Positions 47,391 through 58,879 of a stretch of 64,000 bases of DNA are shown one piece after another; position 1 is the first letter of the stretch, and every line of letters begins with the position of its first letter. The stretch is from Plasmopara viticola (lineage: Eukaryota > Oomycota > Peronosporomycetes > Peronosporales > Peronosporaceae): contig MBPM02000005.1 of NCBI GenBank assembly GCA_001695595.3, positions 310,001 through 374,000 on the forward strand, written 5' to 3'. A model generated the notes under the pieces. It saw nothing but the letters and a program-made list of their open reading frames with translations. It had not been told where the DNA came from and searched no databases. The position numbers were made by a program, and so were the translations under genes.

Positions 47391-49340
47391 ACGGGAAGCA
47401 TTTTGATATCGTGCGAGGGTTTATATCGGACAATTGCCTGCTTGGAACAAAGGTTAAATATAGTGTCATCAGGTGCAATATGATTTTGCAATACCTGACA
47501 AAGAGGAGGTTTGCAAGAAACTATACGATTTCTAACTCGCTATTCCCGATCTTAAGCCGATCGATGTGTACAATGCTTTGCAGTGTACAGACTGATTCTT
47601 CTCATCCTAAATTTTTTTTTTAAATGCTGTCTATATTTATTTATGCACACGAAAGTGCAATTTTGGCAGGAACCTACATATCCTGGAACACTGTAAAAGA
47701 GCTTTGTATATAATCAGTATGAATAGAAAAGATTGCTTAGGAGCTTCTTGGCATAGAAAATCGACACTGTTGCATAATCATTTATAAAATGGCATGTATA
47801 TCGAACCGTTTGCTGCATACTTCATTAATAGCATTGAAGTATATCATCAGGTTTGAGAGCTAATGATGCGTTGAAGACGTAAGCAACACGAAGTAGCTCT
47901 AAATAGCCGCGAGGATGTCGGCTATTCATGTGAGTTAAGTCAAGCGTATACCGGTAAAAAATACTATCAATGTAGAGCAAAGACGAGCATCCAGCACATA
48001 GCTACATATTCTCCCGCTTGAAATTTACTGTCAGTATCGCTCTGCAGCAACCTGCACAGCCTCGTTAAAGTGTTAAGTCCTAAACTCCTGTGTACCTTTT
48101 CATCCACTAAAGCATTTTTTCGTACAACTTGTACAGATGCATCTATATGGCGCCTCTGAGAATTTCCGCAAGCGCCAGCTGCCATACAAGTCTCACCTTA
48201 CTCGATTCGATATTCGACCTCGTGTGGTATGTCTAGCCCTCACCGAAAGTTAATTTAAATACAGAGCAGAAAATACAAGTTATTCTGACATTCCATGGCA
48301 TACCGTAGCATTAATCATAGCTTTACAGCTCATACAAGCTATTTACATCTTCTACCAGCAACTGGTACATTGCTTATGTGCCAGGTAGCGGAAGATGAGT
48401 GAAGCTCATGTTCCGATAGTGGCGGGCAAATCGTCCGAACGTATTTTATATGGTAGTGTACTAACACTAGAGAGGCCCACATTATTAATTTTGGCCCAGT
48501 GAAGAGCTCAACAACTACTTCTGTGAGCAGCATATCGAGCGATCAATCCTCGGATACTTGACCGCCATGAGTTCTCGGGGCCAACGATGGTGTTCAACTT
48601 TGATTCATGAATTACAAAAAGCAACCTTGGATGCTGTGCTTCTTCCAGGCCTTCCAAGATTGGGTATTTCTTACACAATCAATTTTGAAGATGGAATCTT
48701 GCAGCCGTGAGGTATGGCCTCAACAACAAGGCATTGTAGATCGATCGTTTGCGGCCGAAAGTACGATTTCATAGCGACTACAAGACCTATCAATTTAAAA
48801 CTACACAAGTTTATCAATCATTTGTTGCCTTTTAAAATTCGACAAGCATTGCCCAAAGTACAAACAACAAAACTATAGGAAATGCTAACGCCGATGTATT
48901 TGCCTTTTTAAGAGGCCTTATAATATGTATCGAGTCTTCCACATCCGCTACCTGCACCGTTCTTCAGCGCTAACTGGCTTATAGATCAGCAAACGATTTT
49001 CTTAGCTGTATGCCTCGGATCCCGAACTTATTTCGTACAGATCGTTAGGCCTACGGATCGCATTCGCTTTTGCAGCAAGCTAGGAGGGCATTGAATGTTT
49101 TGTTTTGTAGCTAGTAAGATTGCTGTAAAGGTGTGTACAGATGAAGGCGAAGACTGAAGTGAAGGCACTTTAAGGTCTAAGTTTGCTACCCTTTAATACC
49201 TCGAAGCCTATTTCTCTAGAAGCTTCTTGGTGATGTCTGAGTATATTTTTTTACAATCACCAATCCCATATCAGTACATACCGTATCACTTCTACAGCTC
49301 TTGAGGCAATTGCCGCGTCAGACCAACAAATTCCTACGTC
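47391..49340. other. AT-rich stretch without recognisable genes
   Basis: Nothing supported here; frames are all under 75 codons. Confidence 0.55.
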
Positions 49341-51000
49341 TCTAGCTCTGCACGCACTTACGTCTAATGACACTTGCTTCTAGAAGGTAATGAAGTAGTT
49401 TGGTGCCAAAAGTCTTTATCAGCATGTCTCTTATCAGCATGTAACTGGTATATAGTTGACATGTAATTGACCACGATTTTGTCTTAAACCACGTTCTCCC
49501 GAATGATGTGATTTTTATTGCTGACGTGCATGACCCTGGCATTTAAGCCAGCACCAATGGCAAGTTCCATTGCACCTTAGTTATTATACGTTGCTCTCAC
49601 TTTTCCATCGTCGAGCTTCTTGAAAATCGCACGGACCAGTTGCAGTTTTTAATACACAGGCTTAGAAACATAAACTCTTCCTCCACTGAGCCCAGCACCA
49701 TTATACGCTGCTATTGAACTTGAAGACACTGGTACGCTACAGATTGTCGCCAGTGTCCCCGACACCGAGCGTATTAGTGCCCCATCTTGCACCCGTGTAT
49801 GCTGTAGCTTTACCCTCGCTGGCGCTACGATCTTGAGTAATCCCGAAGTCCTACGCTGGGATGGCAGATCACAGGATTTGTAGCCCTCCACAACTGCTGA
49901 ACCGAATATTATAAGTGGCCAGACAGCTGCAGATTTAAATACACGGTGTTAGCGCGCGTACAGATTGTGATGTACAGCAAAGATCCGATCAGAAATATTT
50001 AGGGATTTGACTACACTTTTGATATTTGCCGTCATTGCTGGCAATTGCATCTTTGACAGCTTCAAACCTAATTTATCCAGGCCCAAGCCGTATGGTGTAG
50101 TGCTAGTTCTTGCCATCGACATGCGTGGCACCTTTGCTATAATCGTGCGGTTCATTTGCGGGCTGCATGGCACTGTTCGCTGATGTATGATTTCATACCC
50201 GGCGAAGACCTTTGCACCCTTCTTGTTCAGAAAGTCTGTGTCATCACCCAATCTTAGGCACATAAAGCATTGCCCTTTTCTCTTTGTTTCTGTCGAGCGC
50301 CTTAAACTCATTGTCACTTTACTCTCCACATTTATAAAGTATGCCACCACAAACCACGACAATTCAACCGCCACAGTCAGCACCGATATTACATCACTAT
50401 TCGTGACCACTTCATCGACCCCATCACGTCTGTGTGTACATTATTTAAAGCGCGTGATATCCTCGTAAGTAACGGTCACGGATGATGTATCAACCGTCTA
50501 TTTGCCGCTCTAGCTTCCTTCGTATAGCTTTTCAATGCCCTGCTTCACCGCCGACAATCCGCTTGTATCGCGCTTTGTCTCAATTGCATTGCTTTTCCAA
50601 TCAACCATGCCAAATACCATACGAACTTCTAAATCCGGCTTTCTATACTAGCCGATCCTCTTCTTGTTTACAGTCCAGGAGTACATTTTGCCGACTTTCT
50701 CACATTCCGTGTCACAAATGATGTAGAACTAGCAATTAGATTCACTTTCACCACGTGAGCTTCAACATTATTACTTTGGCGGACACTATTATTACTTGTA
50801 TCAATAAAGAGTAGACATCTATCAATCCCTCGAGTGTGCAGGATCCTGGCCATCTTGATTTGCAATCCTTTTGATTCAGTGAGGTTGACGTTTGCTATCC
50901 ACAGTTGAGATCTTAACATCAGTGTCCAATCCGTTTCAAGGTCGCAAATTCAAAACCCGTCCGGTCGTAAAGCTCACGTAACATACACCATACCTCACTT
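49341..51000 (-). pseudogene. old Ty1/copia remnant with RT missing
   Basis: On the minus strand a pre-integrase-like segment lies at 50919-50668. An integrase end reads LGDDTDFLNKKGAKVF and then GYEIIHQRTVPCSPQMN, at about 50280-50160. An EGYKSCDLPSQR segment typical of the post-integrase region lies at about 49880, and an RNase H-like end reads NNQGAMELAIGAGLNARVMH at about 49590-49530. The RNase H segment follows the post-integrase segment almost directly, so the RT region seems deleted. Many stops; clearly older than the 6.5-10.9 kb element. Confidence 0.75.
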
Positions 51001-52780
51001 ACAGATTGAACAGACCAGAGTTTCGTTTGGTGCTCTACTGAAACACCGAGGGCAAGTATCACCAGCATCTTTATATCGCTCAGCGACAACTCTACGATCT
51101 TAGCCTCAGGCTACACAACTTGCAAATGCATCAGCAGCTCTTTCCTACTTAGCGTCATCCGCATGACAAATTCGCAGAGCAAGTAAATTGCCGCACAGGG
51201 TAGCGAGATAAAAATCTCACTTCACCTATTGCCTTCTACTTCGTACACCTCTGGAAGTCGCAACCCCTTCAAGCGTCACCATCAACAAAATGTTGTTTTT
51301 AGACAAAAAGACGACATCATCCTGAGAAGCGGCGAAAAAGCCTTTTCTTCCTGAATCTTTCAAGTAACACAATGTAATGACGTCATGCAAATTTACGATT
51401 GTTATGGCTCCGTTTGACGACAAATTGACTCAAAATCTTGGAAAAAAGTCCTGCGTAATCACAGTCTCTTTTGGCGCTGAAATAAATGATAGTTTCAATC
51501 CGTGTCGCTGCGATGCCTTAAAAACAGTACTCGTCCGAAAAATCATGGCGTCGTTGCCCGAATTTAGCACAATTTTCCTCGCCCTTTTTTCTTAAATGTA
51601 CCATGTTAGGAATTCATATTTTTTTTAATAAATGCACAGTGCTGAGTGGCCATAATTGACTTTGTCGTATGGCAAAAGTTTGCGACAACGGCGTTTTGCA
51701 GTCCAATTGTATCACCTATATTGTCACATTCACAATATGACATGAAAGTGACAGCGTGTTGCACCCAGTTGCTCACTCGCGACGTTGCAATGTTGAGTGA
51801 CGTTACTAGGAGTTGGACAGGCATTGCGGTAAAGGGTACCTTGGCAAAAGGAGAGCTACAAGAGATGCGAGTTGACAGCATCTGGTCTTGCCGATTCTTC
51901 TTTCCGTAGCCTAAAGGATTGTCCTTTCGTTCGTTGGAGCTGTAGCCACGAATATAACCCACGGGCGCAAGAGCGTGCAGTACGACCATTACGTGCTTCT
52001 CATCTTAGGAAAATGAAAGGAATCCGTGTGCTTTTACTGCGAATGTATTGCGTTTATACACATCCGCTTGGATCATCGTAACAGGCATTCTAATAGAGAG
52101 GCTCATCGCTCATTGTACACGCCACAATTTGCCAGCCATGAACTTGGTTGTACAACAGCCACACTATCGTCTTGCGGTTTGTGCAAAAATTTGCGAAAGG
52201 AAGATTCGGCTACGACAAGAAAAAACTCTTGAGTTGGCGCAACAATCGCGCGCATTTCAATGCTCTATGTGTATTTTACGCCTTACTCCCTCGCGCATGT
52301 AGAATCCATGCTGTTAGAAAGTAGATTCGTCTTTGTGGCTTGCTTAATCCTTTGCGGTGCGTCGACGCATGGCAAATTTTGCCGCGAACGACTTATTGCG
52401 ATGCAATTCCTTGTTGCTGTGCTGTCTCAGGAGACAAAAAAAGACGGTCTGTGACTATTCCATCTGGTGGAGGGCGCCAGCTTCCAGCTGGACCAGAAAT
52501 TTCGGTACGCCTTGCACTTGACCCTCAGGCGACGACGACCGCGACAGACAGATGCTATTGACATCCTGTTCACGCTGACGACATTGTGAGCCTATTGCTG
52601 TGATATATCAAAGCACATTGACGCACACCGCAAATCACGATTCAAAACATGACTGGTTAGGGTCGCACTGGGCAAAATTTGATTTTAGGAAAGCTCAAAC
52701 CACTGACCTACTTCAACGACTTGAAAAATTGACCAAAAAAAAAAAAGGATCTGCTACCATAGATTAAGGACCTCGGGATC
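51001..52780. other. stretch without supported genes
   Basis: Overlapping frames of up to 127 codons (51606-51989, minus) occur on both strands but none has a recognisable domain. The minus-strand part next to 51000 may be the 5' part of the old copia remnant. Confidence 0.45.
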
Positions 52781-52784
52781 GTGG

Positions 52785-53300
52785 GTGCGTTGGTTTAGGC
52801 CATCGATAGCGTTGTGTCGCTACAAATTTGTGTGCGTGCGGCTTCTGTCGTTCGCCCAAGAGACATCTTCGCAACGGCTGCCGTGCGTTCGTACCTCTCG
52901 CTCGTAGTCGCCTTTGGTCTGTCGTTGGGCAGTGTAATGGGCCGATTTGACCAATGGAGCCTCAATTGCCTAATCTTCTCGAAAGTTCCGTGCAAGGCCA
53001 CAAGCTCAGCCCCACCTACCATACAGAGATGCGTCCACCTTGCACGATTTGCTTCAGTCGACTTGAAGCTGTGTCCACCGGCTATCCCTCCTTTGCCGCG
53101 CGAAAAAGCCTCGGCCGGCGCTTCCATCCGTCGTATGCTATTTCACAGGGCCCTTTGCGGTTTAGTCGTCTCTTTTTTTCGAAAAAAGTCCTGCGGCCTT
53201 CACCAAACCGCATTGGCGAACCCACGCACGTATGCAAATGTCGCCAATGGCCGGCTCCGTTTTGCGTTTTGAGGCACCTCATTTTAGTCCGAGCCTGAAC
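52785..53300. other. GC-rich block with overlapping open frames on both strands
   Basis: Plus frame 52814-53272 (152 codons) and minus frames 53127-52795 (110 codons) and 53282-53082 (66 codons) overlap. Composition here resembles the coding islands, so one strand may be a real gene, but I recognise no domain in any frame. The minus frame contains the letters RQLR but no signal peptide. I make no functional call. Confidence 0.35.
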
Positions 53301-53478
53301 TCCATCTGGATTGGGGCGAGACGGTGCGCACCGTCTGACGTGTGGACGTTTACGACGATGCGACGACGCGGCCAGTGGTTAGCGCGCGCCGCATCTGCTC
53401 CACCTTTCCCCTCCTTTTTAACAGCTCACATTGCAATTTGCCTCCTTCCTCAGCGCGACTTACAGAGCGCTCCGATTC

Positions 53479-53649
53479 ATGCCCAAGTCCACGCCCACGA
53501 TTGAGCTTGCTACGATGGAAGACCATGCCGCCATGAAGAAGCAATGGCAGACAAACCTCGAGATTGACTTGCTCAAGAGCGCGTGGATTCAGAAAGACCG
53601 CGAGCAGCATGGCGCCCACGCGTCGCCTCCGCTCTCGGCTGCGAAATGA
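53479..53649 (+). CDS. 56-aa micro-ORF with conserved LEIDLLKSAWIQKDR core (paralogue 2)
   Basis: ATG at 53479 gives MPKSTPTIELATMEDHAAMK, then a core identical over 18 residues to the 36731-36865 protein, then a tail ending ASPPLSAAK. A second ATG at 53515 would give exactly 44 residues, like paralogue 1; I prefer 53479 because both proteins then begin MP-x-K/MPK. Flanking DNA of the two copies is not alignable except a shared GCAATTTGC about 50-55 bp upstream of each ATG. This is therefore not a recent duplication. Codon differences in the core are all synonymous. The function is unknown. Confidence 0.75.
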   Translation: MPKSTPTIELATMEDHAAMKKQWQTNLEIDLLKSAWIQKDREQHGAHASPPLSAAK

Positions 53650-54947
53650 AGAGGCGATCGATGGCGTGGCCATGACGACAAGCGCGACGTACGAGCATTC
53701 ACCACGATGCCGACTCTGCGATGTACACTAAAAGACACTACAAGTACCGGAGCGGCCACGAGCGGCGTCCTACGATGCAGAGAAGGGTTGGCCACGAGCA
53801 CGTACGGACGCACGTTGCTTGCTTTTGCTGACGTGATGGCAAGCGCGGGAGGCAAGACGTCCCGAGGTATTGAGATTATTAGAGACAGATTAGAGCACCC
53901 CTAAATAAATTATACGATCCATTGTGACCTGCCACGTAGGCTTATGAGGTCGTGTACTATATAGTCGACACGTCGGGCGAAACGCCTTTGGCGTTGCGAC
54001 GTCACCTCGCCTCGCGCTTCCTCGCGCCTTCAGAGCACCTTAATACTGTCGCGACATGAAACGACGTCCCTTTGAACGGGTGGAGGTCTTTTTTTTCGCA
54101 GCCATTAATTCATAGCACATGATCTTTTTTATGTACCCATTTTCACGAACCAAGATTGGCAAGTCCTATTATTGTGCTTGGATCGCTCGGTTTATGGGCC
54201 TCGAATTGGATACCAGTGATGGGTAAACTGACTTTCTGCAATTAGAAATGGGTATGCCTTGCGTGGTAGTGAAGTTCAAGTATTTCGGGCCCCACGCAAA
54301 CAGCATGGTTAGCACAGATGGTAACCGCATACCGTGGCAAATGGACCAGTATACTGATTTAATAGCGCCTAACTTTGCGGTGCGTGACGCTTAAAATACA
54401 ATGAAGACACGATACGTGGTGCACGAACCCTTCGGTAAGGACAGAAACATGCTGAGCTCAAAGTGATGGGACGACAAGAGCTCGATATATGAATGTTAAT
54501 TTGTCGTTGTAACACCTTTTTTTTTCCTCGCGCAAGACGATGCTCGAGTCTTTTTTCTGTTGACAAACTGAAAAAAATTAAATGCAAAGCCATTGCGTCG
54601 CGCGTCAAACTTCAAGAACGAAATTGGGGTAGGAATCAGATTTGTATAGTAATTATCCTGCGGGTTTCTCAAGGTGAAAAGATCCACGTAGCAATTTTTA
54701 AGAGTGGAATCTGTCTCTGACCTGCGAGAATCTATAAAGATAAATAGACAAATTTCGTGTCGCTTCGTGTTGCTTGTAAAATATCCAACATCGGCGGATT
54801 CTGACTTGCGTGCTAAAAAGCGTTGGCATCCGCTTTCTTGTCCGTGATCGAGGTCCAGCTTAACAAGGGATTGCATTGTGTGCGCACACTTTGTGGCGTG
54901 TTCGGTAAAAGCCAGATAATATCTACAGCGTATGAATTGACGCGGCT
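53650..54947. other. intergenic stretch downstream of micro-ORF 2
   Basis: The first 250 bases remain GC-rich with a 65-codon frame (53707-53904) lacking motifs. A 151-codon minus frame (54496-54951) directly abuts the secreted-protein gene. It looks like AT-rich 3' UTR rather than a gene. A short GC-rich palindromic patch (CGCCTTTGGCG) lies at about 53980. Confidence 0.4.
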
Positions 54948-55658
54948 TCATCTATCAAGGGGTTTTGCACCAGCGGGATAAAAGAGTGGCTTTAAATGCG
55001 TCATGATGTAAGCCCGCGCACGAGGGAGTAGCGACAAGGCCTCGTCTCGGGTCGTCTTGGGGGTAAAAGCATGGGTGAGAAGTTCCTTGTTGAGATGCTT
55101 TTTGTTTCGCTTGCCGTCCACGTACCAGCCAAAATACGTTCGAGCGAGTTTATTGTTCACAATGTCGCGGACTAGAGCCGTTCCTTGGTTTTGCGTCTCT
55201 TTTGACAACTCCTTTGAGTTGGTGATGAAATAGTTCATGCGCCACAAGAGTAAAAGGGACAGTTGCGTGAGTTGCTCAGATTTTGGTTCCTTGTTTGGCT
55301 TGAGGCCGAGATTTAACTTGATAATCTGAACATGCCAATCGGAAAGTTGGACTAAAGAAGACGCAAGTGGCGGCAAGATTTTATCCAGCATACGCTTGAG
55401 CTTTTTCACATAAGGTTTGGGCACCTCCACGGGATCGACGACTTTGGATGAAAAGCTGGATACTTTTCTTAGATACGACCTCACGTTTTGCAACAATCCA
55501 TTCCTTGTCTCACGCGTAAACTCCATCGTGTCGGAAGAACGCACGGCATTAAGCGTAGACGATACGGTTGGAATAGGAGCCATAGCTGATTGAGTTGTAT
55601 CCAAGCCAACGAGTAGGATAGAGGCAGCGACAACCAAGATGGTGTTGAAACGAGGCAT
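54948..55658 (-). CDS. candidate secreted protein (possible effector), no canonical RxLR
   Basis: A single-exon frame of 236 aa if started at the ATG at 55658. This start is chosen because it opens with a classic signal peptide (MPRFNTILVVAASILLVGLD, then TTQSA with likely cleavage after it). The frame is open 45 codons further upstream, but that would bury the signal. The mature part is basic and helical, with Leu-rich and Lys-rich stretches (PYVKKLKRMLDKILPPLASS, QLTQLSLLLLWRMNYFI) and only two Trp-Y/Trp-H sites. No R-x-L-R or dEER motif stands in the first 60 mature residues; RSYLRK is the closest. It contains no Cys after the signal, so it is not a Cys-rich apoplastic type. Located alone in repeat-rich DNA, the usual place for oomycete effectors. 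The effector role is inference. Confidence 0.65.
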   Translation of the reverse strand: MPRFNTILVVAASILLVGLDTTQSAMAPIPTVSSTLNAVRSSDTMEFTRETRNGLLQNVRSYLRKVSSFSSKVVDPVEVPKPYVKKLKRMLDKILPPLASSLVQLSDWHVQIIKLNLGLKPNKEPKSEQLTQLSLLLLWRMNYFITNSKELSKETQNQGTALVRDIVNNKLARTYFGWYVDGKRNKKHLNKELLTHAFTPKTTRDEALSLLPRARAYIMTHLKPLFYPAGAKPLDR

Positions 55659-58600
55659 GGGATTGCTTTTAATGCTGGAAAAAGATTGAAATTCTCGTGA
55701 GCGTGGGTGCTCGTCTGGCGTCGAGATGATTATGAAGGATACTTTAAGCTGGCGAATGGCGAAGGGTGCTGGTTGTGGTTGTAGTTTACGCACGTTTGGA
55801 AGCCAAGATTTCTATTAGATTCTTTACGGATTTACTCTGTTTACTAATCAAGTCGTTTTTGTACCCGTGTTCCACTGCAAAACCCGAATTCTTTTTATTT
55901 AGAGTGAGCTCATTGGATTGAAAAGCAGCGTCGCAAGTGATTTTCGCCAATCAAGACGCTTCGCGAATGATGACTCCTGAACCTTTTTCAGCATTGCGAT
56001 CGAAACATCCCCTGCTACAGAATCAGATTCGCGGATATTTTAGATCTTCTAGAAAATGCATTTTAAATGCCAAGATATAATGACCGAATTTTCACGTGGC
56101 TTACGATCTGATAAATGTGACACAACATGTATTTGGGATCTTGGTTCGTGCTTTCTTCTTGAGATTTGGCTGACAACAACTTTAGCGTGGAGTGATTGGC
56201 AAACATTCGGATGGCAAAGATGACGTGAATCATGAGGGCCGTGCGTTTAGTTCATAAAGACGTATAAATATGAAATCTGCAATCACCGAGGCGTGCAGAA
56301 AGATATGCGATCTTTTGGTTAGTGACTATTCCCCGATTTCGGTCTCAAGGTGATCATTTGCCGTTTTGAGACTACTTTATTTCATACTTTCCTCATATAA
56401 GTTAATAAGCGACTAAACTTATTATCGCATTTTGGACATACACTTTTTACTTGAAACCTTTTAAAAGACCTTAATATACAATACCGATTGAGTGCCTAGG
56501 TCCTCGTAGGTCCTTTTAGCGGAACACCGGCTTTTTAGCACAAAAGTTTTGCTTTCTGGTAGTCCTCCCTCACTCCGACTCGAAAGACTTTTACACAGAT
56601 AATAAATTTAGTCAGAACACTGATGAAATAGGCAGCAAAGGAGGTGTGCTTCATTCAGCGATGACAATGCCAATCAAGAAGGATGGATTGGCTTCTGCTC
56701 AGCCAAATTACCACCCCTATCTCCGCTACGCAATGGATTTTGCATTGTTACAGAGTAACATGACAGAAAAAGTTGAAGAAGTGCGCAATGTATCGCAGTG
56801 CCAAACACCACCTTTGCACACCTCCTTTATGCAAAGTGCTGTGTGACGTCGTCACACCCGATTACACTTCCAATTCTAAGTTTACGTCAATATATTGACT
56901 AACTTAATTCTCGCAAATTCTACATATTGGATACGAAAACTCTTGCGTATATGTAGTCAGAACGAAGGCTTGCTGGATTCTTAAATCTAATGAGAGGAAA
57001 CAAATGAACCGTTTTTCCTCCCTGCTTACAACGCGTCTTGAGGACTGGGCTCTACGCGCAATATTTCTCAGAAGCTTAACCAGCCCATGCTCCGGTATCT
57101 TGGCAGTGGCGCCTATTGTGGAGTAAAATTGGATGAATATTAAGGTTTGGCATATATATTTTGTGGATCAAGGAGATCAAGATGGCGACGACAGCAACCA
57201 TAATAACAGGCGATTAGGTGTGCGCGGTGTTTGCACTCGCATTCCTAGGATTTCAAGCTCGAGCCTAGACACCCGCCCGTGAACTAATTCGCCTGCAGGT
57301 TTTGTGTCCTAAAACACAATAAAGAAAGTAAACATCAACATTTCGGCAAACTTGGGGTTTCATCACCGCCCGCGCTTCTTTTAAAAAGATATGCTGGCTA
57401 TAGTCATAAATAAAGGGTGTCTATCGCCTCCATCGCTAAGGCATAACGCATTGAGCAATTTGAAATGACTGTGTTCAAGGATGGTCTTAGAGTATGTCCG
57501 CATCGCAATTAGTTTCTTAAAAGTGCAGGTAGCAACGATGTAAGAGACGATTCGAATTGCTCCTTAAGGAACTTCAGCTACAGTCAAGCTCGCTCAGAAT
57601 GCCGCAGATGGAGAATCCCGTGTCAAACAAGAACTTTAAAAGAATTTAAAATGGACTACAGAACTGCCGAGCAAAGCAATATTTGCTGCTTTGAGTACGG
57701 CAAGTAGTGGTATGTCCCTGATATGGCCGACAAAAATATCTTCACTTCCTTCAAGGCCTTATAAAGGTCGCTGATAAATCTTAACCGATTAAGGGAAGCG
57801 TTGATTACCAGCAAAGGTGAGCGCCTTGTCGGGAAAGGTCGACGTCTGAAGATGATGGATGTGTGGTTGATATATACATTATAGGAGCATAGGAAACGAG
57901 CACCAGAGGATTGCTGGCTGTACAAGCATTGTACAAGATTACGAAATACTATAACGAGTCTTGGTATACTCTGGCGCGTCCAAAAATTTTGCAAGCCAGC
58001 AAGCACTTGCGGACAACAACAAAAAGGTTGGCTGACGCTTCAAGGGGGTGCAACGAATACAAATTGATTCTCGTTTATACGACTAGACCGGCTTTGAATC
58101 TTTATAAGGTGAAAATAAACCGAGTTGTTAAATGTGAGGATTTTGACAACCCAAAGTCATTTATTGTCCTTGATGTGACTGAATCCTGGGCTAGAAAATA
58201 CGATCACTGGATTGATTAAAAAAGCCGTACGATAGGTTTCAGTCATACAATTCCGCACAACAGGGCTTTAGTCCACCTTTGCTGTACATATGCCTCATTA
58301 ATTAGGAAGATCGGGCAGGTTTACACCTGAAAAATACAGAAAGCATCGAAGGTGCTGGTAACATTATAGGGGAGACTGACGACGTTTTTAACAGAAGTTT
58401 TGTGAGAAGCCAAGCTTCTTTGACAGCACTGGCTGTTTGAGATGCTAAAAAAGGTTCAAAATGTGAATGAGATTATTTAACAAGCGCCACACACTGTGGG
58501 TAGCAAAATTCCACGCTTGTGGATTGTTAATATATTTCTGCAGTTGAAAGCGTCGCGTTGATATTGATATCCTAGAAATTTCTGACGCCATTATGCACTG

Positions 58601-58879
58601 CATTATGCAAGTTGGTTTACTATTTTACAATCAAAAGATGTCCAAACGCGCAAGTGATTGTACTCAAAACGCTCTGACGAATACTTTAAAAAAATCTCTT
58701 CTTCGTCATCCAGCCACGGTCTAAGTTTAGACGTGTCCACATCTTGTAGTTATAATCAGTTACGGCCACTTCTCGAAATAAAAAACTTCATGTAACCTCC
58801 CGACCCTCGTCGATTCTTATTGAGTCAGCTTAACCTTATTCTCCCTCTCTACTTCGTCTAGAAGATTGGTGGCGTTGCA
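55659..58879. other. AT-rich stretch without supported genes
   Basis: Short frames at 56646-56846 (66 codons) and 57911-58219 (102 codons, reading YYNESWYTLARPKILQASKH) show no domain I recognise. The latter could be a transposase fragment, but there is no diagnostic motif. Confidence 0.45.

Noticed and set aside
52795..53127. RQLR in a minus-strand frame as an RxLR effector.
   Set aside because: There is no signal peptide and the frame overlaps other equally long frames; the four letters alone carry no weight.
54496..54951. 151-codon minus frame next to the secreted-protein gene as a second gene.
   Set aside because: It abuts the upstream stop codon and has AT-rich, low-information content, so 3' UTR is a better reading.
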